Below, one piece after another: positions 39,776 to 49,346 of a DNA stretch of 64,000 bases. The position numbers and the translations under genes are program-made. Source of the stretch: Azophilus sp965199705 (GTDB taxonomy: Bacteria; Pseudomonadota; Gammaproteobacteria; Pseudomonadales; Azotimanducaceae); assembly GCA_965199705.1 (NCBI GenBank), contig OZ241359.1, forward strand, positions 558,001 through 622,000, read 5' to 3'. Every line of letters starts with the position of its first letter. Within the stretch, counting starts at the first letter, position 1. The notes under the pieces are model-generated. The model had not been told where the DNA came from. It worked only from the letters and a program-made list of their open reading frames with translations, and ran no database searches.

Positions 39776-39805
39776 TTGACAAAAGGTAAAATATGGCCTT
39801 ATAAA
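39776..39805 (+). promoter_or_regulatory. Promoter of hipBA
   Basis: TTGACA at 39776-39781 and TATAAA at 39800-39805, 18 bases apart, in an A/T-rich stretch. The -35 abuts the last IS21-type repeat, so the promoter may have been formed or supplied by the IS end. HipB probably autoregulates here, but I cannot define its operators. Confidence 0.65.
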
Positions 39806-39833
39806 GACTATTTTGGCAGATAAAAGACAATAT

Positions 39834-40181
39834 ATGGCTGATAAATTATTCGACACGGTTACCGCCTTTGGCATCCGGCAAGAAGTTGGGCGCAGGCTGG
39901 CGAGGCTGCGTTTGACCAGGAATGTAACCCAGGAGGCGCTGGCCGGCGAAGCTGGCGTGGCGGTGCGCACCCTGCGGCGGCTGGAAGCCGGACAGCCGGT
40001 CAGTCTGGATAACTTCCTGCGCGTGGCCATCGCGCTCGGCTTGGCACAGGAATTGCTGGCGGCGCTTCCAGCCAGCGACATCCGGCCCATCGAGCGGGTG
40101 GACATGCGCGGCGGCGAGCGGCAGCGGGCGCGTTCCCGCAAGCGAAAGCGGCCTGCGGAACCCTGGTCCTGGGGCGAGTAG
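39834..40181 (+). CDS. hipB: HipB-like antitoxin, Xre-family regulator
   Basis: A 115-residue protein with a helix-turn-helix of the Xre type (VGRRLARLRLTRNVTQEAL, then EAGVAVRTLRRLEAGQ, residues about 15-60) and a basic C-terminal tail (RQRARSRKRKR). Antitoxins of this kind bind the HipA kinase and repress the operon. The ATG at 39834 is preferred over a TTG seven codons upstream. The hipA gene starts 4 bases after its stop. Confidence 0.88.
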   Translation: MADKLFDTVTAFGIRQEVGRRLARLRLTRNVTQEALAGEAGVAVRTLRRLEAGQPVSLDNFLRVAIALGLAQELLAALPASDIRPIERVDMRGGERQRARSRKRKRPAEPWSWGE

Positions 40182-40185
40182 AGTC

Positions 40186-41490
40186 GTGACTGACGCCGGC
40201 GTCAATCTATGGGGTCGCCGCATCGGGGCGGTGTCTTGGGACGCTGCCCGTGGTGTCGGGGTGTTTCAATATGAACCGGATTTCGTCAGGGCAGGCATCA
40301 AGCTTTCTCCCCTTGTCATGCCCGTTCGCGAGGCGCCTTACGCCTTTCCCGCGCTGGGCCGGGATGCGTTCAAGGGTCTGCCGGGCCTCTTGGCTGACGC
40401 CATGCCAGATGCTTTCGGCAATACGCTGATCGACGCCTGGCTGCACGAGACGGGCCGGGATCTGGCGACATTCAACCCGGTTGATCGTCTGTGTTACCTG
40501 GGGCGCCGAGGCATGGGCGCCCTGGAGTTTGAGCCGGTCATTCGCTCCCGGCCCGCAAGGCAGAGTGTTGATGTTGCAGGCCTGGTTGAACTGGCGAATC
40601 GAGTGCTCGCCAACCGCGCTCGCCTGGCGGGCCGCTTGGTTGGTGAGGGGGACGCGAGGGCGCTCGATCAGATCCTGCGCGTCGGCACTTCGGCCGGTGG
40701 CGCTCGAGCCAAGGCGGTGCTGGCCTGGAATCCGCGCACGGGCGAGTTCCGTTCCGGTCAGGTGGACGCTGCGGCGGGCTTCCAGCCCTGGCTTCTCAAG
40801 TTTGACGGCATCGTGGACAACAGGGACCGCGAGATCGGAGACTCATTGGGCTACGGACGGATTGAATACGCCTACTCACTGATGGCGACTGATGCGGGCA
40901 TCGAGATGATGCCCTGTCGGCTGCACCACGAGGGCGGCCGCAGCCACTTCATGACCCGCCGGTTCGACCGGGATGCGAGCGGGCGCAAGCGCCACATGCA
41001 GTCCTTGGGCGCATTGCGGCACTTCGATTACAACTTGGCGGGCGCTTACGCCTATGAGCAGGCCATGCGCACGATTTCTGCCCTCGGCCTTGGCGTGTCC
41101 GCCGTCGAACAGCAGTTCCGGCGCACGGTGTTCAACGTCGTGGCACGGAACCAGGACGATCATGTGAAGAACATCTCTTTCCTCATGGACCGAAATGGCG
41201 CTTGGCAACTCTCACCAGCCTACGACCTCACCTACGCCCACAATCCCGATGGCGCCTGGACCGGCCAGCACCAGATGAGCACGGCTGGCAAGCGTCGCGG
41301 GTTCGAGCGCTCCGATCTCTTGCGCTTTGGGGACACATCGGGCCTCAGCCGAGCGCCTGCCAATCGGCTGATTGACCAGGTTGTGTCAGCGGTTCAACGC
41401 TGGCCCGAATTTGCGGCTGAGGCGGGGGTTGCGGACGAGTATGCCGACCGCATCGGCAATGCACACCGGCTTGGGTTGGGCGGTGGCTGA
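40186..41490 (+). CDS. hipA: HipA-family serine/threonine kinase toxin
   Basis: A 434-residue HipA-like kinase. The N-terminal subdomain (VFQYEPDFVRAGIKLSPLVMP) and the kinase core are present: the Gly-rich SAGGARAKA segment with the Lys used for ATP, the catalytic loop RNQDDHVKNISF with Asp, and the metal-binding PAYDLTYA. In E. coli HipA phosphorylates GltX and induces dormancy; family members differ in target. GTG start at 40186. It ends 30 bases before the oldest CRISPR repeat. Confidence 0.92.
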   Translation: MTDAGVNLWGRRIGAVSWDAARGVGVFQYEPDFVRAGIKLSPLVMPVREAPYAFPALGRDAFKGLPGLLADAMPDAFGNTLIDAWLHETGRDLATFNPVDRLCYLGRRGMGALEFEPVIRSRPARQSVDVAGLVELANRVLANRARLAGRLVGEGDARALDQILRVGTSAGGARAKAVLAWNPRTGEFRSGQVDAAAGFQPWLLKFDGIVDNRDREIGDSLGYGRIEYAYSLMATDAGIEMMPCRLHHEGGRSHFMTRRFDRDASGRKRHMQSLGALRHFDYNLAGAYAYEQAMRTISALGLGVSAVEQQFRRTVFNVVARNQDDHVKNISFLMDRNGAWQLSPAYDLTYAHNPDGAWTGQHQMSTAGKRRGFERSDLLRFGDTSGLSRAPANRLIDQVVSAVQRWPEFAAEAGVADEYADRIGNAHRLGLGGG

Positions 41491-41520
41491 CTGAGGGCGC
41501 GGCGGCGCACTCAGATGCCT

Positions 41521-42713
41521 GTGGCCAGGTTGCCGCCGCCGATTGGCGGCGGATTCTCCCGCCGGGACACGGGCGTTGCCGCCCGTCACATTGCTTCAAT
41601 GAGGCCGCCGCCGATTGGCGGCGGATTCGTCATTAGACTGCGCGGCAGAGAGCCACACCGCGTGACTTCAATGAGGCCGCCGCCGATTGGCGGCGGATTC
41701 CATGACTCTGAACCGGTACATTGCGAAGCTCGTTGACACTTCAATGAGGCCGCCGCCGATTGGCGGCGGATTCTCAAAGTCATACTCCTGCCAAGCCTCG
41801 CAACTGGGGACTTCAATGAGGCCGCCGCCGATTGGCGGCGGATTCCTTGCACACATCATTTGAAGATACCTTGACAGTGTTACTTCAATGAGGCCGCCGC
41901 CGATTGGCGGCGGATTCGGAGTATGAAATCCTCTGGGACGAGACAGACGCAGCCACTTCAATGAGGCCGCCGCCGATTGGCGGCGGATTCAATGGCCCAA
42001 AGGTAAGCCAGTGGCGTACCCCTGGCCACTTCAATGAGGCCGCCGCCGATTGGCGGCGGATTCCACAGCGATAGATTGGCTGTCCTTGAGCCTCGGCAAC
42101 TTCAATGAGGCCGCCGCCGATTGGCGGCGGATTCGGATTGACAACTTGCCGTGCTTTGCTTTCAGTTCGCGACTTCAATGAGGCCGCCGCCGATTGGCGG
42201 CGGATTCGACTGCAATTCTGCCAAGCCCACATCTACCCGCGCCACTTCAATGAGGCCGCCGCCGATTGGCGGCGGATTCTGCTTTGCTCAACATGTAGCC
42301 CCACAAGCCCCATGTACTTCAATGAGGCCGCCGCCGATTGGCGGCGGATTCATCTACATTTGCGCAGGAAAACCTCAACGGAATTAACTTCAATGAGGCC
42401 GCCGCCGATTGGCGGCGGATTCTCGTCCAGATCAATGATCGTATAAGGGTCATTATCTGACTTCAATGAGGCCGCCGCCGATTGGCGGCGGATTCAACCA
42501 ATCCTTGCTGACTTGCGAACCGTTATAACCGACTTCAATGAGGCCGCCGCCGATTGGCGGCGGATTCACGTGAAGACTTCATAATCAGAAATGCCTGTAG
42601 CTTCACTTCAATGAGGCCGCCGCCGATTGGCGGCGGATTCCTGGTACTACAAGGTCATGGGGATAGAAGTTTCTGATACTTCAATGAGGCCGCCGCCGAT
42701 TGGCGGCGGATTC
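41521..42713 (-). CRISPR. CRISPR array, leader-distal segment (17 repeats, 16 full spacers)
   Basis: Repeats of 36 bp every 71-73 bp. Read on the minus strand each repeat starts GAAT, has a perfect 8-bp stem (CCGCCGCC, loop AATC, GGCGGCGG) and ends CCTCATTGAAGT. The first repeat (41521-41556) is degenerate in the part that is 3' on the minus strand, which marks the leader-distal end. Spacers are about 36 bp. Repeat 2 (41593) ends in GAAGC; repeats 3-17 end in GAAGT. The segment is cut off from the rest by an IS66 element inside the following spacer; it and the segment at 44997-48817 were one array. Confidence 0.98.
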
Positions 42714-42736
42714 CCCTTCACATATTTTCTGATAAG

Positions 42737-42744
42737 GTTTTTTT
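42737..42744. repeat. 8-bp target duplication of the IS66 element (GTTTTTTT)
   Basis: GTTTTTTT at 42737-42744 is repeated at 44983-44990 on the other side. Joining the flanks and keeping one copy restores a 37-bp spacer (42714-42744 plus 44991-44996). Confidence 0.9.
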
Positions 42745-42815
42745 GTAACTACTCGCCCCTTGACATTATAGGGAGCCGGTTCTATGGTGTGGGCTTTCCG
42801 ACAGCACTCACCGGC

Positions 42816-43481
42816 ATGGGCAACGCATATTTCGGTTCCAAGGCGACGGCGGGCCTGTGTCAGGCGCTGATTGCCTTGATGCCGCCGCACAGCACCTACA
42901 TCGAGACGCACCTGGGGGGCGGGGCGATCATGAAGCGCAAGCCCGGCGCCCTGCGCAACATCGGGACCGATCTGGACGAGCGGGCCTTGGCCGGATTCCA
43001 GTGCGATTATCCGGTGGAGTTGGTGCACGGTTGTTGCCACCGGTTTCTGGCGGAACATCCCTTCGACGGGACGGAGTTGGTGTACAGCGACCCGCCGTAC
43101 CTGCTGCGCACGCGCAAGTCGGCGCGGCGCTACCGCCACGACTACGAGGACGCGGATCACGCGGCGCTGCTCGGTCTGCTGCGGTCCTTGCCGTGCGCGG
43201 TGATGGTGTCGGGGTATCCGTCGTCGTTCTACGACGAGCGGCTTGAAGGCTGGCGCAGCGCGTCGGTGCAGGTGATGCACCAGGCCGGTGTGGTGACGGA
43301 GAAGGTATGGTTCAACTTCGAGCCGGACCGGATGCACTGGGCGAGCTTGGCGGGCCGGAACTTCACGCACCGCCAGTCGGTCAAGCGCAAGGCGGAAAGC
43401 TGGGGTCGGCGCTATCGGGCGATGCCGCCGGCGGAGCGGCTGGCGGTGCTGGCGGCGCTCATGGCGGTGGAGGCGGAGTAG
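42816..43481 (+). CDS. DNA adenine methylase-like passenger protein of the IS66 element
   Basis: A 221-residue protein of the D12-class/Dam-like N6-adenine methyltransferases. It has THLGGGAIMKRK in the place of the AdoMet-binding FxGxG motif and the catalytic DPPY in ELVYSDPPYLL. The C-terminal NFTHRQSVKRKAESWGRRY is basic. It starts at MGNAYF; the upstream codons belong to the IS end. It ends 3 bases before the transposase GTG, so both are probably co-expressed. Its role for the element, such as control of transposition or protection from restriction, is unknown. Confidence 0.8.
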   Translation: MGNAYFGSKATAGLCQALIALMPPHSTYIETHLGGGAIMKRKPGALRNIGTDLDERALAGFQCDYPVELVHGCCHRFLAEHPFDGTELVYSDPPYLLRTRKSARRYRHDYEDADHAALLGLLRSLPCAVMVSGYPSSFYDERLEGWRSASVQVMHQAGVVTEKVWFNFEPDRMHWASLAGRNFTHRQSVKRKAESWGRRYRAMPPAERLAVLAALMAVEAE

Positions 43482-43484
43482 CCG

Positions 43485-44966
43485 GTGGCGCGGGTCAACA
43501 CGGCGTCGCTGCGCTCGGAGTTCGACGCGCTCCAGGGGCGCTTCGAGGAGTTGTGCGCGCAAGGCGGGATGAGTCCCGAGAGCCGCGCCCTGGTCGATGC
43601 CCTGCTGACGCTCCTGCAACTGCTGATGGCGGTGTTCATGGAGAGGCGCACCCCGAAGGGTTCGCGCAACTCCGGGCTGCCCAGCTCCCAAGCCGAACCG
43701 GACGGGACCGCCCGCGGGCGCCCCGGCGCCAAGGGCAAGGGGCCCAAGGCCGGCGCCGCTGGGGACGGCCCCAACCGACTGGTCGTCGAGCAGCGGACCG
43801 CGCCGGTGGCCAAGTGCCGCGCCTGCGGTCGCGACCTTGGGGGCGTCGCCCCGGATGGCCATGAGCGGCGCGTGCTGGTGGACATCGTGTTCGAGACCCG
43901 CGAGTTGACCGTCGAGGCCGAGGTCAAGACCTGTCCGCGCTGCCGGACCGAGACCAAGGGCCGGTTCCCCGACGACATGCCGGGACCGCTGCAATACGGC
44001 CACGGCATCGTGGCCTTCGCCACGCACCTGCTGGCTGCCCAAATGCTGCCGTTGAAGCGGGCCGCCCAGACCCTCAAGGTCCTGACCGGGCGCGCGGTCG
44101 CCGAGGCGACCTTGCTGGCCTGGCTAACTCGACTGCACCGCGCGCTGGCCGACTGGGAGGCCGCCGCGATCCAACGCCTGCTCGCCATGCCCGCCCTGCA
44201 CGCTGACGAGACCGGCCTGCGCATCGACCGGAAAAACCACTGGCTGCACACCGTCGGCGCCGGGGACCTGACGCTGAAGTTCATCCACCGCAAGCGCGGC
44301 CGGGCCGCCATCGACGACCTCAATGTCATCCCCCGCTACGGAGGCGTCCTGATCCACGATCGCTGGGCCAGCTACTTCGCCTACCGGAACTGCGAGCACG
44401 CCCTGTGCGGCGCCCATCTGCTGCGCGACCTCGCCTTCGTCGAGGACGCCCACGGCCACGCCTGGGCCAGACGCATGGGCAGGCTCCTGCTCGAAACCTG
44501 CCGCAAGGTCCGCGAGCACGACGGCAAGGCGCTCAACAAACCCGCCTTCAAAGCCGTGCGCAAACGCTACCGGACCATCCTGACCCAAGCCAAACGGGAA
44601 CTCCCCACGCCACCCGCCCGACTCGACGGACAACGCGGGCGCGTCGCCAAATCCGACGCGGAGAACCTCCGCGAGGCGCTGGCCACCTACGAAACCGAGG
44701 TCCTTCGCTTCGCCCGAGACCCCGACGTCCCGTTCACCAACAACCGCGCGGAGCGCGATATCCGCATGGCCAAGGTCAAGCAGAAAATCTCCGGCTGCTT
44801 CCGAAACACCCAATACGCCGCCGCCTACTGCCGAATCTCCAGCTACCTCCAGTCCATGGCCAACCAAGGCTACAATCCCCTCGCCGCCATCCAGATCGCT
44901 CTCAACGGCAACGCCGCGAACATGATCAAGACGCCGCCGCAACAGACGCCGTCCGTTCTCGGGTAA
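43485..44966 (+). CDS. IS66-family transposase
   Basis: A 493-residue transposase. The N-terminal half has a coiled segment, a basic linker and a zinc-binding domain (CRACG and CPRCR). The catalytic core has ADETGLRI, IHDRWASYF and NNRAERDIRM, the D-D-E triad of IS66 transposases, and the C-terminal YNPLAAIQIALNG-like end. GTG start at 43485. The frame is intact, so the element may be active. Confidence 0.95.
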   Translation: MARVNTASLRSEFDALQGRFEELCAQGGMSPESRALVDALLTLLQLLMAVFMERRTPKGSRNSGLPSSQAEPDGTARGRPGAKGKGPKAGAAGDGPNRLVVEQRTAPVAKCRACGRDLGGVAPDGHERRVLVDIVFETRELTVEAEVKTCPRCRTETKGRFPDDMPGPLQYGHGIVAFATHLLAAQMLPLKRAAQTLKVLTGRAVAEATLLAWLTRLHRALADWEAAAIQRLLAMPALHADETGLRIDRKNHWLHTVGAGDLTLKFIHRKRGRAAIDDLNVIPRYGGVLIHDRWASYFAYRNCEHALCGAHLLRDLAFVEDAHGHAWARRMGRLLLETCRKVREHDGKALNKPAFKAVRKRYRTILTQAKRELPTPPARLDGQRGRVAKSDAENLREALATYETEVLRFARDPDVPFTNNRAERDIRMAKVKQKISGCFRNTQYAAAYCRISSYLQSMANQGYNPLAAIQIALNGNAANMIKTPPQQTPSVLG

Positions 44967-44996
44967 GGGGGCGAGTAGTTACGTTTTTTTCTTTTA

Positions 44997-47900
44997 ACTT
45001 CAATGAGGCCGCCGCCGATTGGCGGCGGATTCACGACATTATGGTGTTCGATGAGTCTGCATCCCGCCTACTTCAATGAGGCCGCCGCCGATTGGCGGCG
45101 GATTCGTTTTTGTGTTCAGGGCCATTTGTGGCGACCAAGGAAACTTCAATGAGGCCGCCGCCGATTGGCGGCGGATTCGCCGATAGGCCTGCTGAACCGA
45201 AACCCTTCCCCCCTGACTTCAATGAGGCCGCCGCCGATTGGCGGCGGATTCGCGCCTGCCGTCTGCGCTGCCGGTAGCCCGCCACCCCACTTCAATGAGG
45301 CCGCCGCCGATTGGCGGCGGATTCCTCGCATGTATGTTCGGACACGCTCTCGCTTACGCTACTTCAATGAGGCCGCCGCCGATTGGCGGCGGATTCCAGG
45401 ACTTTTGCATCCCACAGAACCCGCCATTCGTAAACTTCAATGAGGCCGCCGCCGATTGGCGGCGGATTCGGCCGCCTTCCCAATCTACGGCGAAGCCAGA
45501 GCGCCGACTTCAATGAGGCCGCCGCCGATTGGCGGCGGATTCGAGGATGCGCGCGACTGCTACAGCCTCTCTATCGTTACTTCAATGAGGCCGCCGCCGA
45601 TTGGCGGCGGATTCTCTGGTGCGAACTGCATTGCAGACCAATGCAACGCTTACTTCAATGAGGCCGCCGCCGATTGGCGGCGGATTCATCGCATGAAATG
45701 AACAATGAGAATCCGTACAACGAGGAACTTCAATGAGGCCGCCGCCGATTGGCGGCGGATTCACAGGCATCAGTGGCGGAACTGTTTGCCCGCTATCTTA
45801 CTTCAATGAGGCCGCCGCCGATTGGCGGCGGATTCTGGAGACGGTGCGCAACAAGATTGTGAATCTTGTTCAACTTCAATGAGGCCGCCGCCGATTGGCG
45901 GCGGATTCCACTGTGACAGGCCCAGGATTGGCCGTGAGGAAGTCCTACTTCAATGAGGCCGCCGCCGATTGGCGGCGGATTCAGCTTGGCGTTTCGTCTT
46001 CAACACCGGGCGGAACCGGACTTCAATGAGGCCGCCGCCGATTGGCGGCGGATTCATGTGCATAATGAGTGCTCAAGCCTGAAGGGGTAATGCTTCAATG
46101 AGGCCGCCGCCGATTGGCGGCGGATTCAGGTTCAGACGTAGAGAGTACACTTTCAGAAAATGCGGCTTCAATGAGGCCGCCGCCGATTGGCGGCGGATTC
46201 GGACCCTGCCTGGATGGGTTACAGGTCTAGCGGAGAGGCTTCAATGAGGCCGCCGCCGATTGGCGGCGGATTCGCGAAGCACCAGGTCTTTCTTTCGGTT
46301 CCTGCCCAAGCTTCAATGAGGCCGCCGCCGATTGGCGGCGGATTCCAAGCGGGAATGTCATGGTGGTAACCGACTTCGCGGCTTCAATGAGGCCGCCGCC
46401 GATTGGCGGCGGATTCGCCGGACTGTGGGCGTTGACGTTCAGAAGGATAGGGTTGCTTCAATGAGGCCGCCGCCGATTGGCGGCGGATTCCGCCACAGAA
46501 CGCAAGGCAATGGCATTACTACGATTCGGCTTCAATGAGGCCGCCGCCGATTGGCGGCGGATTCTGCCTTCAGGCGTGCGCACTCATCCTGAGTTTGTTG
46601 CTTCAATGAGGCCGCCGCCGATTGGCGGCGGATTCCTACCTATCTGGGCTGATAGGCTCAGTCAACAGCCTGCTTCAATGAGGCCGCCGCCGATTGGCGG
46701 CGGATTCTATGTCGATGCTGGTATGCCAGAGCAACAGTTCATTGCTTCAATGAGGCCGCCGCCGATTGGCGGCGGATTCGATTGCGTTGCGTATTCGACC
46801 CATCAACCTATCCTAAGCTTCAATGAGGCCGCCGCCGATTGGCGGCGGATTCCAGCTTTCCCCGCTCTTCCAATTTGTTCTTGTTCCCGCTTCAATGAGG
46901 CCGCCGCCGATTGGCGGCGGATTCGCGGCGTGGGGCGTGGGCGGTGACGCTACAGTCGGCCCGCTTCAATGAGGCCGCCGCCGATTGGCGGCGGATTCAA
47001 GGCATGTACGAGCGCCCGATTACAGTTCCGCCCGGCTTCAATGAGGCCGCCGCCGATTGGCGGCGGATTCAAGCTCAAGTGCATGACCGCGAACGACGCC
47101 AAAGCGGCTTCAATGAGGCCGCCGCCGATTGGCGGCGGATTCAAGCGTTTGGATGATCTTTGGGACGCTTTCTGGGACGCTTCAATGAGGCCGCCGCCGA
47201 TTGGCGGCGGATTCAACCGCAGTACTTGTATCCGCCGTACCAATCGAATACAGCTTCAATGAGGCCGCCGCCGATTGGCGGCGGATTCCCGTCGGCAATT
47301 GTATGGACGGTTCCGCCTTGGGCAATGCTTCAATGAGGCCGCCGCCGATTGGCGGCGGATTCGGCCAGCAAACACCAATGCTGGATCAATACAGTTTGGC
47401 TTCAATGAGGCCGCCGCCGATTGGCGGCGGATTCCCACCATGGCGGGATTGACTACTTCGCACCTCGCATCGCTTCAATGAGGCCGCCGCCGATTGGCGG
47501 CGGATTCCCGCATTAACGGCAGACGATGCATCGCCCGTAAATCGGCTTCAATGAGGCCGCCGCCGATTGGCGGCGGATTCGTTTGATCCGGATGGCGGCT
47601 TGCTTTTGCTCAAGCCGCTTCAATGAGGCCGCCGCCGATTGGCGGCGGATTCCCTCGTGCGCAGCGCCGCCCCAAGCTCGCCCACCAGACGGCTTCAATG
47701 AGGCCGCCGCCGATTGGCGGCGGATTCCGCGTCCAGCTTCTTGCCGTAAGCATCCACCGCGGCCTGCTTCAATGAGGCCGCCGCCGATTGGCGGCGGATT
47801 CGCCGCCTGGGCTGTATCGTAATTGACATTGACGCACCGCTTCAATGAGGCCGCCGCCGATTGGCGGCGGATTCAGTCGCTGGCCGCCCAAGCGATCAAC

Positions 47901-48817
47901 TTTCCTTTCCCAGCTTCAATGAGGCCGCCGCCGATTGGCGGCGGATTCAACCCTCGCCCACCTTCTGGCATTGCAGGTAAGCGCCGCTTCAATGAGGCCG
48001 CCGCCGATTGGCGGCGGATTCCTCGTGCGCAGCGCAGCCCCCAGTTCGCCTACCAAGCGGCTTCAATGAGGCCGCCGCCGATTGGCGGCGGATTCGGGCT
48101 GTGGTATCTGCGTTGTCACAGGCGGCACAGGCGCTTCAATGAGGCCGCCGCCGATTGGCGGCGGATTCCGATAGTCAGCATTAGTCCCTTTCATTTCCGA
48201 CAGGCTTCAATGAGGCCGCCGCCGATTGGCGGCGGATTCCGCAACGCGGCAAGACAACCAGAATCTGTGGTGCGCCGCTTCAATGAGGCCGCCGCCGATT
48301 GGCGGCGGATTCCGGCCTCGGTAGATACCAGCGTGTCTGATGCCAGCGTGCTTCAATGAGGCCGCCGCCGATTGGCGGCGGATTCCGTCGAGGCCGGAGC
48401 ACCTGCCGAGGCCGTCACAGTCGCTTCAATGAGGCCGCCGCCGATTGGCGGCGGATTCGGCTACCGTTTTCGCCATGTCATACAAGCTGTATGAAGCTTC
48501 AATGAGGCCGCCGCCGATTGGCGGCGGATTCAGCCCGCGAAGCCGGAGCAGCTTGCGCTTCCGATAGGCTTCAATGAGGCCGCCGCCGATTGGCGGCGGA
48601 TTCATGAGCTTGAAGTTGATCACAATATCCCTTTGAAAGCTTCAATGAGGCCGCCGCCGATTGGCGGCGGATTCGTGGGGCAGTCATTTCTTTCGTTTCC
48701 TTCTTCCTTGCTTCAATGAGGCCGCCGCCGATTGGCGGCGGATTCAATCAATGAGATGCAGGGGCAGGCCGCAGGTTCTCCGCTTCAATGAGGCCGCCGC
48801 CGATTGGCGGCGGATTC
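44997..48817 (-). CRISPR. CRISPR array, leader-proximal segment (53 repeats, 52 spacers)
   Basis: Same 36-bp repeat as the segment at 41521, with spacers of 35-39 bp. Repeats 44997-46055 (15 copies) end in GAAGT on the minus strand; all 38 repeats from 46092 to 48817 end in GAAGC. With the left segment the array has 70 repeats and 69 spacers, counting the one that the IS66 split. Transcription from the right is inferred from the repeat 3' end ATTGAAGC, the degenerate repeat at the far left, and the cas genes on the right. Spacers at 47653-47691 and 48022-48059 are homologous (32 of 38 positions equal). Confidence 0.98.
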
Positions 48818-49019
48818 AGCACACTCTGCGATGCCCATTGTAAATGAATTGGCAAGTCGCTTTGCGAGTGCTGCTGCATCGACGGGCCGTAGCACCGGTC
48901 GGATGCACTGGCAGGGCGGCGATTTCAGCCGCATTTACTTGATTGTTAAGTTGTCAGACGGGCGCGAGCGCTGCCGCACGTTCGGGCGACTACAGAAGCA
49001 CTCGCACCCGTGCGGCGGA
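48818..49019 (-). promoter_or_regulatory. Probable CRISPR leader
   Basis: The 202 bases between the last repeat and the end of cas2 should contain the leader with array promoter and integration signals. A modestly A/T-rich stretch (CAATCAAGTAAATG on the minus strand, about 48940-48953) is the only promoter-like hint. An open frame on the plus strand crosses the region; I do not regard it as a gene. Confidence 0.5.
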
Positions 49020-49319
49020 TCATACGATAACCGGAGCGCGTTCTACAGGCGCATAGGGCGCCTTGCCCAGGGACACGACCCGGGGTTCGACGCGGTCTGC
49101 CGGCCCCACGTCGATGATGACGACGTGATCCTGGTCGTGGTGGATGATGCGGTCGAGGTCTGCGATGAGTTCAGCGTGGCGCAGGCGCGTGAGGCGGCAC
49201 TGAAAGGCGGAGAGTTGCACCCACTCGCCGTATCCGTGCATGGTCTTGAAGATGGCCCGCCAACGCTTCGGATCGGCAATGTCATAGATGACGAAGTAGA
49301 TTCTCTCATCCGAACTCAT
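49020..49319 (-). CDS. cas2: CRISPR-associated endonuclease-fold protein Cas2
   Basis: A 99-residue Cas2, the scaffold of the Cas1-Cas2 spacer integrase. The ferredoxin-like fold starts with IYFVIYDIADPKRWR, including the conserved Asp after the first strand, and has the strand VVIIDVGP. The start is 28 bases after the cas4-cas1 stop. It is the last gene of the operon before the leader. Confidence 0.95.
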   Translation of the reverse strand: MSSDERIYFVIYDIADPKRWRAIFKTMHGYGEWVQLSAFQCRLTRLRHAELIADLDRIIHHDQDHVVIIDVGPADRVEPRVVSLGKAPYAPVERAPVIV

Positions 49320-49346
49320 GGTAGCTGTCCTGTGTTGCGTCCGGTC

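Larger units (their letters stand above)
42745..44982 (+). mobile_element. IS66-family element with methylase passenger, inserted in a CRISPR spacer
   Basis: The 2,238-bp element has inverted ends GTAACTACTCGCCCC (42745) and its complement ending at 44982, and an 8-bp duplication, the size typical for IS66. It carries a DNA adenine methylase-like gene followed by the transposase; the small tnpA and tnpB genes of classical IS66 are absent, as in single-transposase members. Its genes run on the plus strand, against the direction of array transcription. Confidence 0.95.

Noticed and set aside
42681..44042. A 453-codon minus-strand frame over the IS66 genes
   Set aside because: Antisense to the methylase and transposase genes, His/Arg/Gln-rich as expected for a shadow frame.
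41521..48817. Many open frames in the array that repeat FNEAAADWRRI or MRPPPIGGGF
   Set aside because: They are translations of the CRISPR repeat in different frames; the spacer parts are unrelated to each other and have no codon signal.
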